From: Niallia sp. XMNu-256
GTDB taxonomy: Bacteria > Bacillota > Bacilli > Bacillales > Cytobacillaceae
DNA length: 64,000 bases
Direction of reading: 5' to 3'
NCBI RefSeq assembly: GCF_036670015.1
Contig: NZ_CP137636.1
Span: 536,501 to 600,500, forward strand
The notes under the pieces were generated by a model that worked only from the letters and a program-made list of their open reading frames with translations, ran no database searches and was not told where the DNA came from. The position numbers were made by a program, and so were the translations under genes. The number at the start of each line of letters is the position of its first letter. Positions within the stretch are counted from its first letter, which is position 1. Below, one piece after another: positions 6,730-14,824 of this stretch.

Positions 6730-9333
6730 TTATACCCCTTTATAAGCCTTACGATAAATTTCAGCAAGCTCAGAAACAAGCGGCATTTTAGGGTTAGCAC
6801 CTGTACATTGATCTTCAAAAGCACGGTCTGCTAGTATATCTACATTTTGTTCAAACTCTTTTTTGTCAATCCCTTGTGATTGAAGACTCATCGGGATGTT
6901 TAATTCTTTTGCTAAAGAAATGATGGCTTGAACAAGGCTTTCGACTCCTTCTGCGGTTGTACTTGCAGGAAGTCCTAAAATTCTAGCAATCTCTGCGTAA
7001 CGCTCATCAGCAATAAAATGCTCGTATTTCGGGAAAGTCGCTAGTTTCCTCGGTTTTGTTGCATTGTAACGAATGACATGCGGCATAAGAATCGTATTGG
7101 CACGTCCGTGAGGTACATGGTATTCGGCACCAAGCTTATGGGCTAAGCTATGATTAATCCCTAAGAAGGCGTTGGAAAAGGCCATTCCTGCAATAGCGGA
7201 TGCATTATGCATTTTTTCCCGTGCTTCTTCATCATTCCCATTCGCGTAGGCTCTTGGTAAATATTTAAATACTAATTGAATCGCTTTAATGGCAAGGCCA
7301 TCTGTATAGTCGTTTGCCATAACAGACACGTAGGCTTCAATTGCATGTGTCAACACATCCATCCCTGTATCAGCCGTTACAGATTTTGGCAAGGACATGA
7401 TAAACTGTGGATCAATAATCGCAACATCTGGGGTTAATTCATAATCTGCCAATGGGTATTTCATGTTGTTCACTTTATCAGAGATCACAGCAAATGATGT
7501 CATTTCTGATCCAGTACCAGAGGTAGTTGGAATTGCTACAAATTTTGCTTTTGCACCAAGCTCAGGATACTTAACAACACGTTTACGAATATCCATAAAT
7601 TTTTGTTTTAACTCATGGAAATTAGCTTCAGGGTGCTCGTAAAATAACCACATACCTTTTGCCGCATCCATTGGTGAACCTCCACCTAGGGCGATGATGA
7701 CATCTGGTTGGAATTCCTCCATCATCTTCGTTCCATTCATGACCGTTTCAATAGACGGATCTGGTTCCACTTGGGAGAAGATTCGATAATGAACGTTATT
7801 TGGATTCTCTTCTAAATAATGAACCACTTTATCAACATACCCGAATTCGACCATTGCTTGATCTGTTACAATCAAAGCTTTTGAAATTCCTTGCATTGCT
7901 GCTAAATATTGAATTGAATTTTTTTCAAAGTAAATTTTTGGTGGCACTTTAAACCATTGCATATTTTTATTCCTTCTCGCCATCTTTTTAATATTAATTA
8001 AATGTGAGGCAGTCACGTTAACTGAGATCGAGTTGCCGCCATATGATCCGCATCCTAGTGTTAAGGATGGTGTGTTTGCATTATAAATATCACCAATGCC
8101 TCCTTGTGAAGAAGGGGCATTTGTAATGATTCGCCCAGCTTTCATTCTACTAGCAAATTCATCAAGAACGTCCCTATTCGTAGAGTGAATGACAGCCGTG
8201 TGGCCAAGACCACCAAATTCAAGCATTTCTTCGGCTCGCTCAAAACCTTCTTCTGTTGAATGAGCTTTATAACATGCAAGAACAGGACTTAGTTTTTCAC
8301 GAGATAGAGGAAATTCAGGTCCCACACCAGCTAATTCAGCAATGAGAATTTTTGTATCCTCTGCGACCTTAATCCCTGCCAACTGTGCAATTTTACTTGC
8401 GGGCTGTCCGACGATTGCAGTATTAACTGCACAAGTATTTTCATTGATAACTAGTTTTTCTACTTTATCTTTTTCATCCGTTGTTAGGAAATAGCAACCA
8501 AGATCGATAAATTCTTTTTTTGTCACATCATAGATTTCCTTATCAATAATTACTGCTTGTTCAGATGCACAAATCATCCCATTATCAAAGGTTTTTGACA
8601 GGACGAGATCATTGACAGCACGTTTAACAATCGCTGATTTTTCAATATAACAAGGAACATTCCCAGGGCCAACTCCAATGGCTGGTTTTCCTGAACTGTA
8701 GGCTGATTTGACCATTCCAGAGCCACCGGTGGCTAAAATAAGAGAAATTCCAGGATGTGTCATAAGTTGGTGGGTAGCTTCCATGGAAGGAGACTCAACC
8801 CATTGAATACAATGCTCTGGAGCACCTGCTTTGATTGCTGCATCACGTAATACTTTTGCTGCTTCACTTGAGCATTTTTGTGCGGAAGGGTGAAAAGCAA
8901 AGATGATCGGATTCCGTGCTTTAATAGAAATTAAAATTTTAAACATGGTCGTTGATGTAGGATTTGTTACTGGTGTAACAGCACAAATCACACCGATTGG
9001 GTCAGCAATGTCTACAATGCCTTCTAATTTATTTTCATGGATAACTCCAACTGTCGGCTCATCTTTAATGGTGTTCCAAATGTACTCAGTTGCAAAAAGG
9101 TTCTTGATAATTTTATCTTCATAAACCCCACGTCTTGTTTCCTGAACAGCTAGTTTTGCCAATGGCATATGCTGATCTAATCCGGCTACAGCCATTTGTT
9201 TTACAATCTCGTCGATTTGCCTTTGGTCAAACCCTTTGAATTGACTTAAAGCCTGTTTTGCATTGGAAATTAATTTGTCAATCATTTTTGATACAACTTC
9301 TTCTTGGGTGAGTTCTGCTTCGATAACAGCCAT
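6730..9333 (-). CDS. adhE: bifunctional acetaldehyde-CoA/alcohol dehydrogenase AdhE
   Basis: An 867-residue fusion enzyme reducing acetyl-CoA to acetaldehyde and then ethanol, regenerating NAD+ in fermentation; AdhE forms spirosomes. Residues 1-440 are an aldehyde dehydrogenase domain with catalytic Cys near residue 255 (NGMICASEQ) and a Gly-rich region (TGGSGMVKSAYSSGKPAIGVGPGN, split by other residues). Residues 450-867 are an iron-dependent alcohol dehydrogenase with GGGSPMDAAKGMW, TTSGTGSEMT, and metal-binding His residues in GINHSLAHKLG and HVPHGRANT. The frame is open to 9366, but ATG 9333 has AAGGAGGATTCTC upstream and is chosen. Monocistronic. A Rex-like site lies about 90 bases upstream. 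Confidence 0.96.
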   Translation of the reverse strand: MAVIEAELTQEEVVSKMIDKLISNAKQALSQFKGFDQRQIDEIVKQMAVAGLDQHMPLAKLAVQETRRGVYEDKIIKNLFATEYIWNTIKDEPTVGVIHENKLEGIVDIADPIGVICAVTPVTNPTSTTMFKILISIKARNPIIFAFHPSAQKCSSEAAKVLRDAAIKAGAPEHCIQWVESPSMEATHQLMTHPGISLILATGGSGMVKSAYSSGKPAIGVGPGNVPCYIEKSAIVKRAVNDLVLSKTFDNGMICASEQAVIIDKEIYDVTKKEFIDLGCYFLTTDEKDKVEKLVINENTCAVNTAIVGQPASKIAQLAGIKVAEDTKILIAELAGVGPEFPLSREKLSPVLACYKAHSTEEGFERAEEMLEFGGLGHTAVIHSTNRDVLDEFASRMKAGRIITNAPSSQGGIGDIYNANTPSLTLGCGSYGGNSISVNVTASHLINIKKMARRNKNMQWFKVPPKIYFEKNSIQYLAAMQGISKALIVTDQAMVEFGYVDKVVHYLEENPNNVHYRIFSQVEPDPSIETVMNGTKMMEEFQPDVIIALGGGSPMDAAKGMWLFYEHPEANFHELKQKFMDIRKRVVKYPELGAKAKFVAIPTTSGTGSEMTSFAVISDKVNNMKYPLADYELTPDVAIIDPQFIMSLPKSVTADTGMDVLTHAIEAYVSVMANDYTDGLAIKAIQLVFKYLPRAYANGNDEEAREKMHNASAIAGMAFSNAFLGINHSLAHKLGAEYHVPHGRANTILMPHVIRYNATKPRKLATFPKYEHFIADERYAEIARILGLPASTTAEGVESLVQAIISLAKELNIPMSLQSQGIDKKEFEQNVDILADRAFEDQCTGANPKMPLVSELAEIYRKAYKGV

Positions 9334-9769
9334 GAGAATCCTCCTTAGTTGTGAAAAGATGAGCATAAATAGTTAATGATTCAAACTGACTAATTTCCCT
9401 TCATAAGGAAACTTTGTTATTTTGTGAAGTAATGGGCAATATATTTATATTTTTAATTTAATACAAATAGAAAAAAATGACAATCACAATCATGTGAAAT
9501 GTTGAGTGATGTAAGTAACAAATATCACAAGAAGTTTTAGGGAAAACTAATTTTTACCAAACTTTTACATTACATTAATCCCCTGTTTGAGAATAGACCA
9601 TATACTTAACTTTTAAGAGGTCAAGTGTTGTAGTTTCACTTTGGATGTTCCAAAAAGATCAAACAGGAGGTTCGTATTTTAAGAGGGGACGGCTTTACTA
9701 CATTCTGTTTAGCCAATAAAGAGTAATAGAAGAAGATTTTAACTAAAATAACTTCATGGGGGAATCTGC
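9334..9769. other. intergenic region with divergent promoters of adhE and the glycosyltransferase
   Basis: About 435 bases, AT-rich. It contains a candidate Rex site (9422-9439) and an imperfect symmetric motif TCACAATCATGTGA near 9483-9497. The latter has half-site polarity opposite to the FNR/CRP consensus, so I do not call it. No c-di-GMP or other riboswitch core was found before the glycosyltransferase. Confidence 0.4.
9422..9439. promoter_or_regulatory. possible Rex (redox) binding site upstream of adhE
   Basis: TTGTGAAGTAATGGGCAA agrees at about 13 of 18 positions with the Rex palindrome TTGTGAAATATTTCACAA; the left half is perfect and the right half weak. adhE is a common Rex target in Firmicutes. 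Low-confidence call. Confidence 0.3.
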
Positions 9770-11056
9770 TTGGAATCAAATCTATCGGCTTTTATTGAAT
9801 ATTTTAATTTCACCATGTTTGTATTATTTGCCATTATGTATTCCTATCAAATTGTGTACATGTTTGTTGCATTTAAGGCTAAAAGGAGCAAAAAAGAGGA
9901 AGTTAGAAATATTCAACTGAACAGATATGCGATCATTATCGCAGCACGTAATGAAGAGTTAGTGATCGGACAACTGATAAATAGTATTAAAAATCAGAAC
10001 TATCCTAAGGAATTGGTTGATGTTTTTGTTGTAGCAGATAATTGTACGGATGGGACTGCACATGAGGCAAGGAAGGCTGGGGCCATTGTTAGAGAACGTT
10101 TTAATAAAGCCCAAGTTGGAAAAGGGTATGCCCTTGACTATATGATAAGTATCATTGAAACAGAATTTTCATCCAAAAAGTATGATGGATTATTTGTGTT
10201 TGATGCCGATAATTTACTAGATGAAAATTATATTGCAGAAATGAACAAAACGTTTAATAGAGGATATCGGGTAGTTACGAGCTATCGAAACTCAAAAAAT
10301 TATGATCAAAACTGGATCTCAGCAGGGTATGGCCTTTGGTTCTTGCATGAAGCAGAGTATTTGAATCTACCAAGGATGGTGTTGAAATCAAGCTGTGCCA
10401 TATCCGGGACAGGATTTCTTGTACATGCTGATGTCATTAAAGCCAATGGAGGATGGATTCATCATTTGCTCACCGAAGATATCGAGTTTTCTGTATCTCA
10501 AATCATTAAAGGTGAAAAATTCGGCTATTGTAAAAAGGCTGTATTTTACGATGAACAACCTGTTACGTTTAGCCAATCCTGGAACCAGAGATTGCGTTGG
10601 GCAAAGGGGTTTTATCAAGTCTTCGCCAAATACGGCAAAGATCTGATTGGCGGTATTTTTCAAGGAAAACAAAATCGATTCTCCTGTTTCGATATGACGA
10701 TGACGATCATGCCTGCAATGTTGATTTCTTTTGCTAGCATTTTAGTTAATGGCTTTTTCTTCGCAGCCGGTTTCTTTGATTTGTTTGGGGGAAAAGCGGT
10801 TATAGAAATGACTTCGATTGCACTACTTAAATCTGTGTGTTGGTATTATGGAGTCCTGTTTATTCTTGGTTTCATAACGACATTGACAGAATGGAGGTCC
10901 ATCCACTGTGCTAGTTGGAAAAAGGTTGCCTATATGTTCACATTTCCTTTGTTTATGTTTACGTATATCCCCATTTCGGTTGTAGCTTTGTTTAAAGATG
11001 TTGAATGGAAGCCAATCGCCCATACAGTGGTGAAGTCATTAGACGATGTAAGGTAA
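9770..11056 (+). CDS. membrane-bound family 2 glycosyltransferase
   Basis: A 428-residue polymerising-type GT2 in the plasma membrane. One N-terminal helix (residues 10-35) precedes the GT-A domain: IIAARNEELVIGQL, VVADNCTDGT, FVFDADNLLDENY (DxD metal site), TEDIEFS (general base about Asp237) and the QRLRW motif (273-277). Three or four C-terminal helices follow (residues 305-415). This layout is that of cellulose/chitin/poly-GlcNAc synthase-like enzymes. The start is TTG at 9770, eight bases after GGGGGA. Partners such as a deacetylase are absent, so the polymer made is unknown. A strong terminator follows directly. Confidence 0.88.
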   Translation: MESNLSAFIEYFNFTMFVLFAIMYSYQIVYMFVAFKAKRSKKEEVRNIQLNRYAIIIAARNEELVIGQLINSIKNQNYPKELVDVFVVADNCTDGTAHEARKAGAIVRERFNKAQVGKGYALDYMISIIETEFSSKKYDGLFVFDADNLLDENYIAEMNKTFNRGYRVVTSYRNSKNYDQNWISAGYGLWFLHEAEYLNLPRMVLKSSCAISGTGFLVHADVIKANGGWIHHLLTEDIEFSVSQIIKGEKFGYCKKAVFYDEQPVTFSQSWNQRLRWAKGFYQVFAKYGKDLIGGIFQGKQNRFSCFDMTMTIMPAMLISFASILVNGFFFAAGFFDLFGGKAVIEMTSIALLKSVCWYYGVLFILGFITTLTEWRSIHCASWKKVAYMFTFPLFMFTYIPISVVALFKDVEWKPIAHTVVKSLDDVR

Positions 11057-11063
11057 GAATTTA

Positions 11064-11106
11064 GACTCGGTGATCGTGATAGACACGAATACCGGGTCTT
11101 TTTTTA
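11064..11106 (+). terminator. terminator of the glycosyltransferase gene
   Basis: Stem GACTCGG..TCGTG / CACGA..CCGGGTC followed by TTTTTTT. Confidence 0.85.
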
Positions 11107-11275
11107 ATAGAATTATAATATGTCGATAGGGAAACGATAAATAATAAAAAGAATATAAACTTACTTTTTTTATTCATATGCTTTTTATTCTATTTAAATA
11201 ACTTTCATAAATACCAATTTTCGCTATAATACTAATATACTACTTTAATGAACGTCATTATAAGGGGAGAACACC

Positions 11276-12160
11276 ATGAAGGGTCAGGTTAAGCTCATTT
11301 CAGCCATGCTCATATTTGGAAGCATCGGCTTGTTCGTCAAAAATATTCATCTATCATCAAGTGAAATTGCCCTTTTAAGAGGAGCGATTGGAAGTATCTT
11401 TTTACTAGCTTTAAGCTTCTTAGTCAGACAAAGACCGTCTTTTTCAGTGATAAAAGAAAATCTGATTCTCTTACTATTATCGGGTGCAGCACTTGGATTT
11501 AACTGGATCTTTTTATTTGAGGCCTATCGATATACAACCATTTCAAATTCAACTATCAGTTATTACTTTGCACCAATTATTGTTATGGTTTTAGCACCCT
11601 TTATTTTGAAAGAAAAGCTCACACGTATTAAAATTGTTAGTTTACTGTTAGCGATGGTTGGGTTGATTTTAGTCGTCAATAACGGGGGTGGCAGCATAGA
11701 CGGGGCGTATAATCACGCAGTTGGGATTATATACGGTTTGTTAGCTGCTACGTTATATGCGAGTGTCATATTAATGAATAAATTTATTAGAAATTTATCG
11801 GGGTTTGAAACAACGCTTATTCAATTAATGATGGCATCAATTGTTTTGGCTCCTTATGTTTACATAAAAGAGGGGTTGGATTTCTCAGGAATAAACAGCC
11901 AGTCCGTCATTCTCATCCTTATTCTTGGAATGGTCCACACAGGGGTTGCTTATTTCTTATATTTTGGAGCAATAAAAGAGCTTAAAGGACAAACGATTGC
12001 TGTTTTAAGCTACATTGACCCTATTTCAGCTGTCATTTTCTCATTCCTCTTCCTAGGAGAACATATGGGGGCTCTACAAATCATCGGAGGGATCCTCGTG
12101 CTAGGTTCTACTTTTCTTAGTGAAAAGGAATTTGGTCTGCGTAAGAAGGATAAAACTTGA
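11276..12160 (+). CDS. DMT/EamA family transporter
   Basis: A 294-residue drug/metabolite transporter with ten predicted membrane helices, formed by two EamA repeats (roughly 5-135 and 150-285). Family signs are the early KLISAMLIFGSIGLFVK helix, the short AYRYTTISNSTISYYFAPI region closing repeat 1, and LSYIDPISAVIFSFLFLGE closing repeat 2. The C-terminus is basic and cytoplasmic. It starts at ATG after AAGGGGAGAACACC. Such proteins export amino acids, nucleosides or drugs, but the substrate is not evident. Single-gene unit ending at a hairpin terminator. Confidence 0.88.
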   Translation: MKGQVKLISAMLIFGSIGLFVKNIHLSSSEIALLRGAIGSIFLLALSFLVRQRPSFSVIKENLILLLLSGAALGFNWIFLFEAYRYTTISNSTISYYFAPIIVMVLAPFILKEKLTRIKIVSLLLAMVGLILVVNNGGGSIDGAYNHAVGIIYGLLAATLYASVILMNKFIRNLSGFETTLIQLMMASIVLAPYVYIKEGLDFSGINSQSVILILILGMVHTGVAYFLYFGAIKELKGQTIAVLSYIDPISAVIFSFLFLGEHMGALQIIGGILVLGSTFLSEKEFGLRKKDKT

Positions 12161-12173
12161 ACTTGATTTAACC

Positions 12174-12209
12174 AAGGTTGTCTTCAAATATAATGAGGAC
12201 AGCCTTTTT
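12174..12209 (+). terminator. terminator of the EamA gene
   Basis: AAGGTTGTC / GACAGCCTT stem followed by TTTT. Confidence 0.75.
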
Positions 12210-12416
12210 ATATACGAAAGAAGTAAGTGTAATTCTATTCGATGATTTAGTAAATGTAGGAACCCTACCCTAAAAAATTCCCACAAGTTATAGTTTAATT
12301 TTCTTTACTTTCAATTTATTTAGGTTTAAAATATAGACAAAAGTTCACAAATTGTTCAAAAAGTTGTAAAAAACCCGTAACAATTAGAAACTTATATTAA
12401 AAAAGGGGTAGATGAA

Positions 12417-12599
12417 ATGAACGGATTATTATTTTCATCACTAGTATCATTAGTTGTTTTTTACGTATTAAGTATAACTATTTCATTTGGGACTGCTTTC
12501 ATTATATTTTGCATTACTCTAGTTTTAATGGGAGGAGCAGCCTTTTTAGAAGTAAGTGCAGAGAAAAAACGAATCAAACATTTGCGACTTGTAAAATAG
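12417..12599 (+). CDS. small membrane protein (60 aa), function unknown
   Basis: Two adjacent hydrophobic helices (about residues 4-22 and 24-45, with SITISFGTAFIIFCITLVLMG in the second) followed by a charged cytoplasmic tail (EKKRIKHLRLVK). ATG is preceded by AAAGGGGTAG at ideal spacing, and a strong terminator lies 25 bases after the stop. The complete expression unit argues that it is real. Not recognised. Confidence 0.65.
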   Translation: MNGLLFSSLVSLVVFYVLSITISFGTAFIIFCITLVLMGGAAFLEVSAEKKRIKHLRLVK

Positions 12600-12621
12600 T
12601 TTAGAGGCTATATCTACAAAA

Positions 12622-12664
12622 AAAATGGCGTGTTAAACCTATATAGGTTTACACGCCATTTTAT
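12622..12664 (+). terminator. strong terminator after the 60-aa membrane protein
   Basis: AAAATGGCGTGTTAAACC / GGTTTACACGCCATTTTA, a stem of about 17 bp (one bulge) with a U-run in both orientations. Confidence 0.85.
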
Positions 12665-12737
12665 ATAAGGTTTTTATTCATTGAACTTATTTTGGACATC
12701 TCAATTTTTTCTTCATATGCTACTCCTCACGTTGACG

Positions 12738-12920
12738 TTAATCCTTTTTCTTGACTGAATCTGCACATTCCACATACTTCAACAAAATAAAAAATGGCCA
12801 AAAAATTACCAACAATATGGCTTTTGTCCATTGGTTTCGTGATCGAAATTTACTGAAAAACAAACAACCTAAACCAATTAAAAAGTAAAGGGTTAATTCA
12901 AGAAACATCATGATCACCAC
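12738..12920 (-). CDS. small membrane protein (60 aa), function unknown
   Basis: Leftward gene starting at GTG (12920) behind an AGAGATGA site; an internal ATG a few codons later is possible. It has one or two hydrophobic helices (FLELTLYFLIGLGCLFF and AILLVIFWPFFILLKYV) and a short charged tail ending KKKD. Reminiscent of small Bacillus membrane proteins but not assigned to a family. Confidence 0.5.
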   Translation of the reverse strand: MVIMMFLELTLYFLIGLGCLFFSKFRSRNQWTKAILLVIFWPFFILLKYVECADSVKKKD

Positions 12921-13138
12921 TTCATCTCTTTTCTCTCAGTGTATACAATAAGGATTGTTTTGGTGTCTGTATCATGAACGACATATGATGAATACGGGCC
13001 AAATCATATATCGTTCTTACGATTCGAGGGGTAAATAAGTTGTAAAGAACCTTATAAGGAATGAAGGTTTTGTAAAAAATATGAAATTAAAACATTCTAT
13101 AAATACCTATTTAATAACATTTACAAAAGGAGAATGAA

Positions 13139-13246
13139 ATGAATGGGATCAACATATTCTTGGTGAAACCGAAACTGAGGATCATTTAAGCACACTAGCA
13201 GTGACTGGACAAATCGCAGCAAGAATTGTCCTGAGTGGGATGTAAA
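13139..13246 (+). pseudogene. unidentified coding remnant
   Basis: An AGGAGAATGAA ribosome site is followed by ATG and a 16-codon ORF. A shifted frame of the same stretch is open for about 35 codons and reads WDQHILGETETEDHL then LAVTGQIAARIVLSGM before a stop. The second frame looks protein-like but has no start, suggesting a frameshifted remnant. I cannot name the family. Confidence 0.3.
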
Positions 13247-13335
13247 ACGACTATTTCAGTCATTCTTTATCCGGTTGTGGACTTTCTTAATAGCTAAGAA
13301 AATGTTATTCTATTAAAACATTAGTTTTACTAATC

Positions 13336-13369
13336 AAAGAGCCTAATTTCCCTATGGGATGGGTTCTTT
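13336..13369 (+). terminator. terminator-like hairpin
   Basis: AAAGAGCC / GGGTTCTTT stem (one G-U pair) with a 17-nt loop that can also pair internally, then ATTCGTTTTAT. It may belong to the lost gene upstream. Confidence 0.45.
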
Positions 13370-13388
13370 ATTCGTTTTATCAGGATTA

Positions 13389-13585
13389 CCGGACAGTAAG
13401 ATCTTACCTCAAGTTTCTAAGTACATAAAACAAGATAAATGGGGAGTCAACTGCCCGTTAGGCTCAGAAAGTTGAACACAGACTCAATACGCTTACCCGC
13501 AACGTCTGTGTGACCCACATTCTGCTGGCCTGAGGCTTTCCATTAGTGGGAATGAAAAGCTCCACTGAGGGAAGTTTCACTTTAT
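13389..13585 (+). repeat. dispersed structured repeat, family B, copy 1 (longest)
   Basis: Shares with copies at 34861-35010 (inverted) and 53896-53987 the blocks GGACAGTAAGATCT.ACCTCAAG, TTCTAAGTA, GGGGA.TCAACTGCCCGTTA.GCT, CCATTAGTGGG and GGAAGTTTCACTTTAT. The block CAGT...ACTGCCCG can form an outer stem, and ATTAGTGGG..CCACT a 3' hairpin. This copy carries about 60 extra bases (13470-13540) in the middle. No ORF. It is compatible with an IS200/IS605-derived non-autonomous element or an orphan guide-RNA scaffold. Confidence 0.65.
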
Positions 13586-13648
13586 CATCATTTTCCTATT
13601 TTTAGGTATCCTAGTTAATAGGGAAAACTTTTTTAAGGGGATGTACTC

Positions 13649-14035
13649 ATGAAGAATATGATGATATTTCTCGTTCAAATGGTGTTGCTTTATTTAATTT
13701 ATGCCATTTCAGACTTGCTGGTGAAGTGGCTTCATTTGCCGATTCCAGGTAGTGTATGTGGTTTGATCTTATTATTTGTGCTATTAGCTACGGGTATTTT
13801 GAAAGAAAGTTATGTTGAGAAGGCGACAACATTCTTGAATAAGCATCTAGCCTTTTTTTTCATTCCCTTTGCTGTCGGTTTAATGAACTATGGACACTTA
13901 ATTAAAACGAGCGGGATTCAATTATTGTTGATGATTGTTGGAAGTACATTAATTGGATTAGTCGTGACATCAGGAGTTTCGCAAGGTTTATCTGGAAAGG
14001 TAGGAGCAAAACGTGGACAGTCTGACTCTCATTAA
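13649..14035 (+). CDS. lrgA: LrgA/CidA family holin-like membrane protein
   Basis: A 128-residue membrane protein with four helices. CidA/LrgA proteins resemble holins and act with LrgB/CidB in murein hydrolase control, overflow metabolism or pyruvate uptake. Diagnostic sequence: LLVKWLHLPIPGSVCGLILLFVLL and HLAFFFIPFAVGLMNYG. It starts at ATG with AAGGGGATG upstream and overlaps lrgB by 23 bases, so the two are translationally coupled. Whether it belongs to the LrgAB or CidAB subgroup is not decided by sequence alone. No LytSR genes are in the window. Confidence 0.88.
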   Translation: MKNMMIFLVQMVLLYLIYAISDLLVKWLHLPIPGSVCGLILLFVLLATGILKESYVEKATTFLNKHLAFFFIPFAVGLMNYGHLIKTSGIQLLLMIVGSTLIGLVVTSGVSQGLSGKVGAKRGQSDSH

Positions 14036-14699
14036 TATAAGTATAACCGTGGTTGTCTATCTAGGAGCAAAATGGCTATCCGAACGGTTGGTATCACCAC
14101 TGACAACTCCTGTATTAACTGCAAGTTTGCTCATTATTGTTATTCTTAGTGTCTTTGATATTTCATATGAACAATATTCAGAAGCGAAGGAATGGATCTC
14201 TATATTATTAGGGCCTGCAACGGTTGCCCTTGCTGTACCGATGTACCATAATCGAACGGTTATTATGGAAAAAATGATTCCTGCTCTGTTTGGTTTAATG
14301 ATTGGAACAATTTCAACCATTGTTTCTGCTGTTTGGTTGTCGAAGGTGTTTGGCCTTTCTGAAGCTATACAAGCCGCTGCTGCTGTGAAGGCGGTAACCA
14401 CTCCTGTTGCGATTGATGTTGTTTTAATTATTAATGGCGATCCAGCTTTGGCCTCAGCGTTCGTTGTTATTGCCGGGATTGTAGGAGCTGTACTAGCACC
14501 AACTCTTCTATCCATCTTAAAAATAAAGGACCCTTTCTCTCGTGGTCTTGGGATTGGAGCCGTTTCCCATGTAATTGGAACAAGTCAGGCAGTAAAAGAA
14601 GGACCATTAGAAGGAGCTGTCTCAAGCATGGCCTTAAGTCTTGCAGCTATCTTCACCACACTCATCCTGCCTTGGCTCTATCCAGTAATTCAAATGTGA
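14013..14699 (+). CDS. lrgB: LrgB/CidB family membrane protein
   Basis: A 228-residue integral membrane protein, partner of the preceding LrgA-type protein, starting at GTG inside lrgA. Typical LrgB sequence: LLGPATVALAVPMYHNR in the N-terminal third, KAVTTPVAIDVV in the middle, GLGIGAVSHVIGTSQAVKEG then GAVSSMALSLAAIFT near the C-terminus. Length is normal. The family transports small organic acids (pyruvate in B. subtilis PftAB) or tunes autolysis. The pair ends at a terminator shared with the convergent PhoX-like gene. Confidence 0.9.
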   Translation: MDSLTLINISITVVVYLGAKWLSERLVSPLTTPVLTASLLIIVILSVFDISYEQYSEAKEWISILLGPATVALAVPMYHNRTVIMEKMIPALFGLMIGTISTIVSAVWLSKVFGLSEAIQAAAAVKAVTTPVAIDVVLIINGDPALASAFVVIAGIVGAVLAPTLLSILKIKDPFSRGLGIGAVSHVIGTSQAVKEGPLEGAVSSMALSLAAIFTTLILPWLYPVIQM

Positions 14700-14778
14700 T
14701 ATACAGCAGTAAAGTGACTTCCATTTTTGGGAGAGCTCTGCACCCTACACATTTTGAAACTTCTACCTTTCGAAGAAA

Positions 14779-14811
14779 AGAGCCATTCCCGCAGTAATTG
14801 GAAATGGCTCT
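14779..14811. terminator. terminator between lrgB and phoX-like gene
   Basis: AGAGCCATT / AATGGCTCT 9-bp stem. The better U-run (CTCTTTTCTTC) is on the minus strand, serving the leftward PhoX gene. Confidence 0.8.
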
Positions 14812-14824
14812 AAGTTTTGTCTGT

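Larger units (their letters stand above)
12921..13388. other. intergenic region with a decayed coding fragment
   Basis: Contains a possible gene remnant (13139-13246) and a terminator-like hairpin (13336-13369). No intact gene. The rest of the gap up to lrgA is filled by a structured repeat element. Confidence 0.4.

Noticed and set aside
9480-9500. TCACAATCATGTGA as an FNR/CRP site upstream of adhE
   Set aside because: The half-sites are in the opposite polarity to the TGTGA-N6-TCACA consensus.
9586-9769. Possible c-di-GMP riboswitch in front of the membrane glycosyltransferase
   Set aside because: None of the conserved GEMM core sequences or paired helices could be found.
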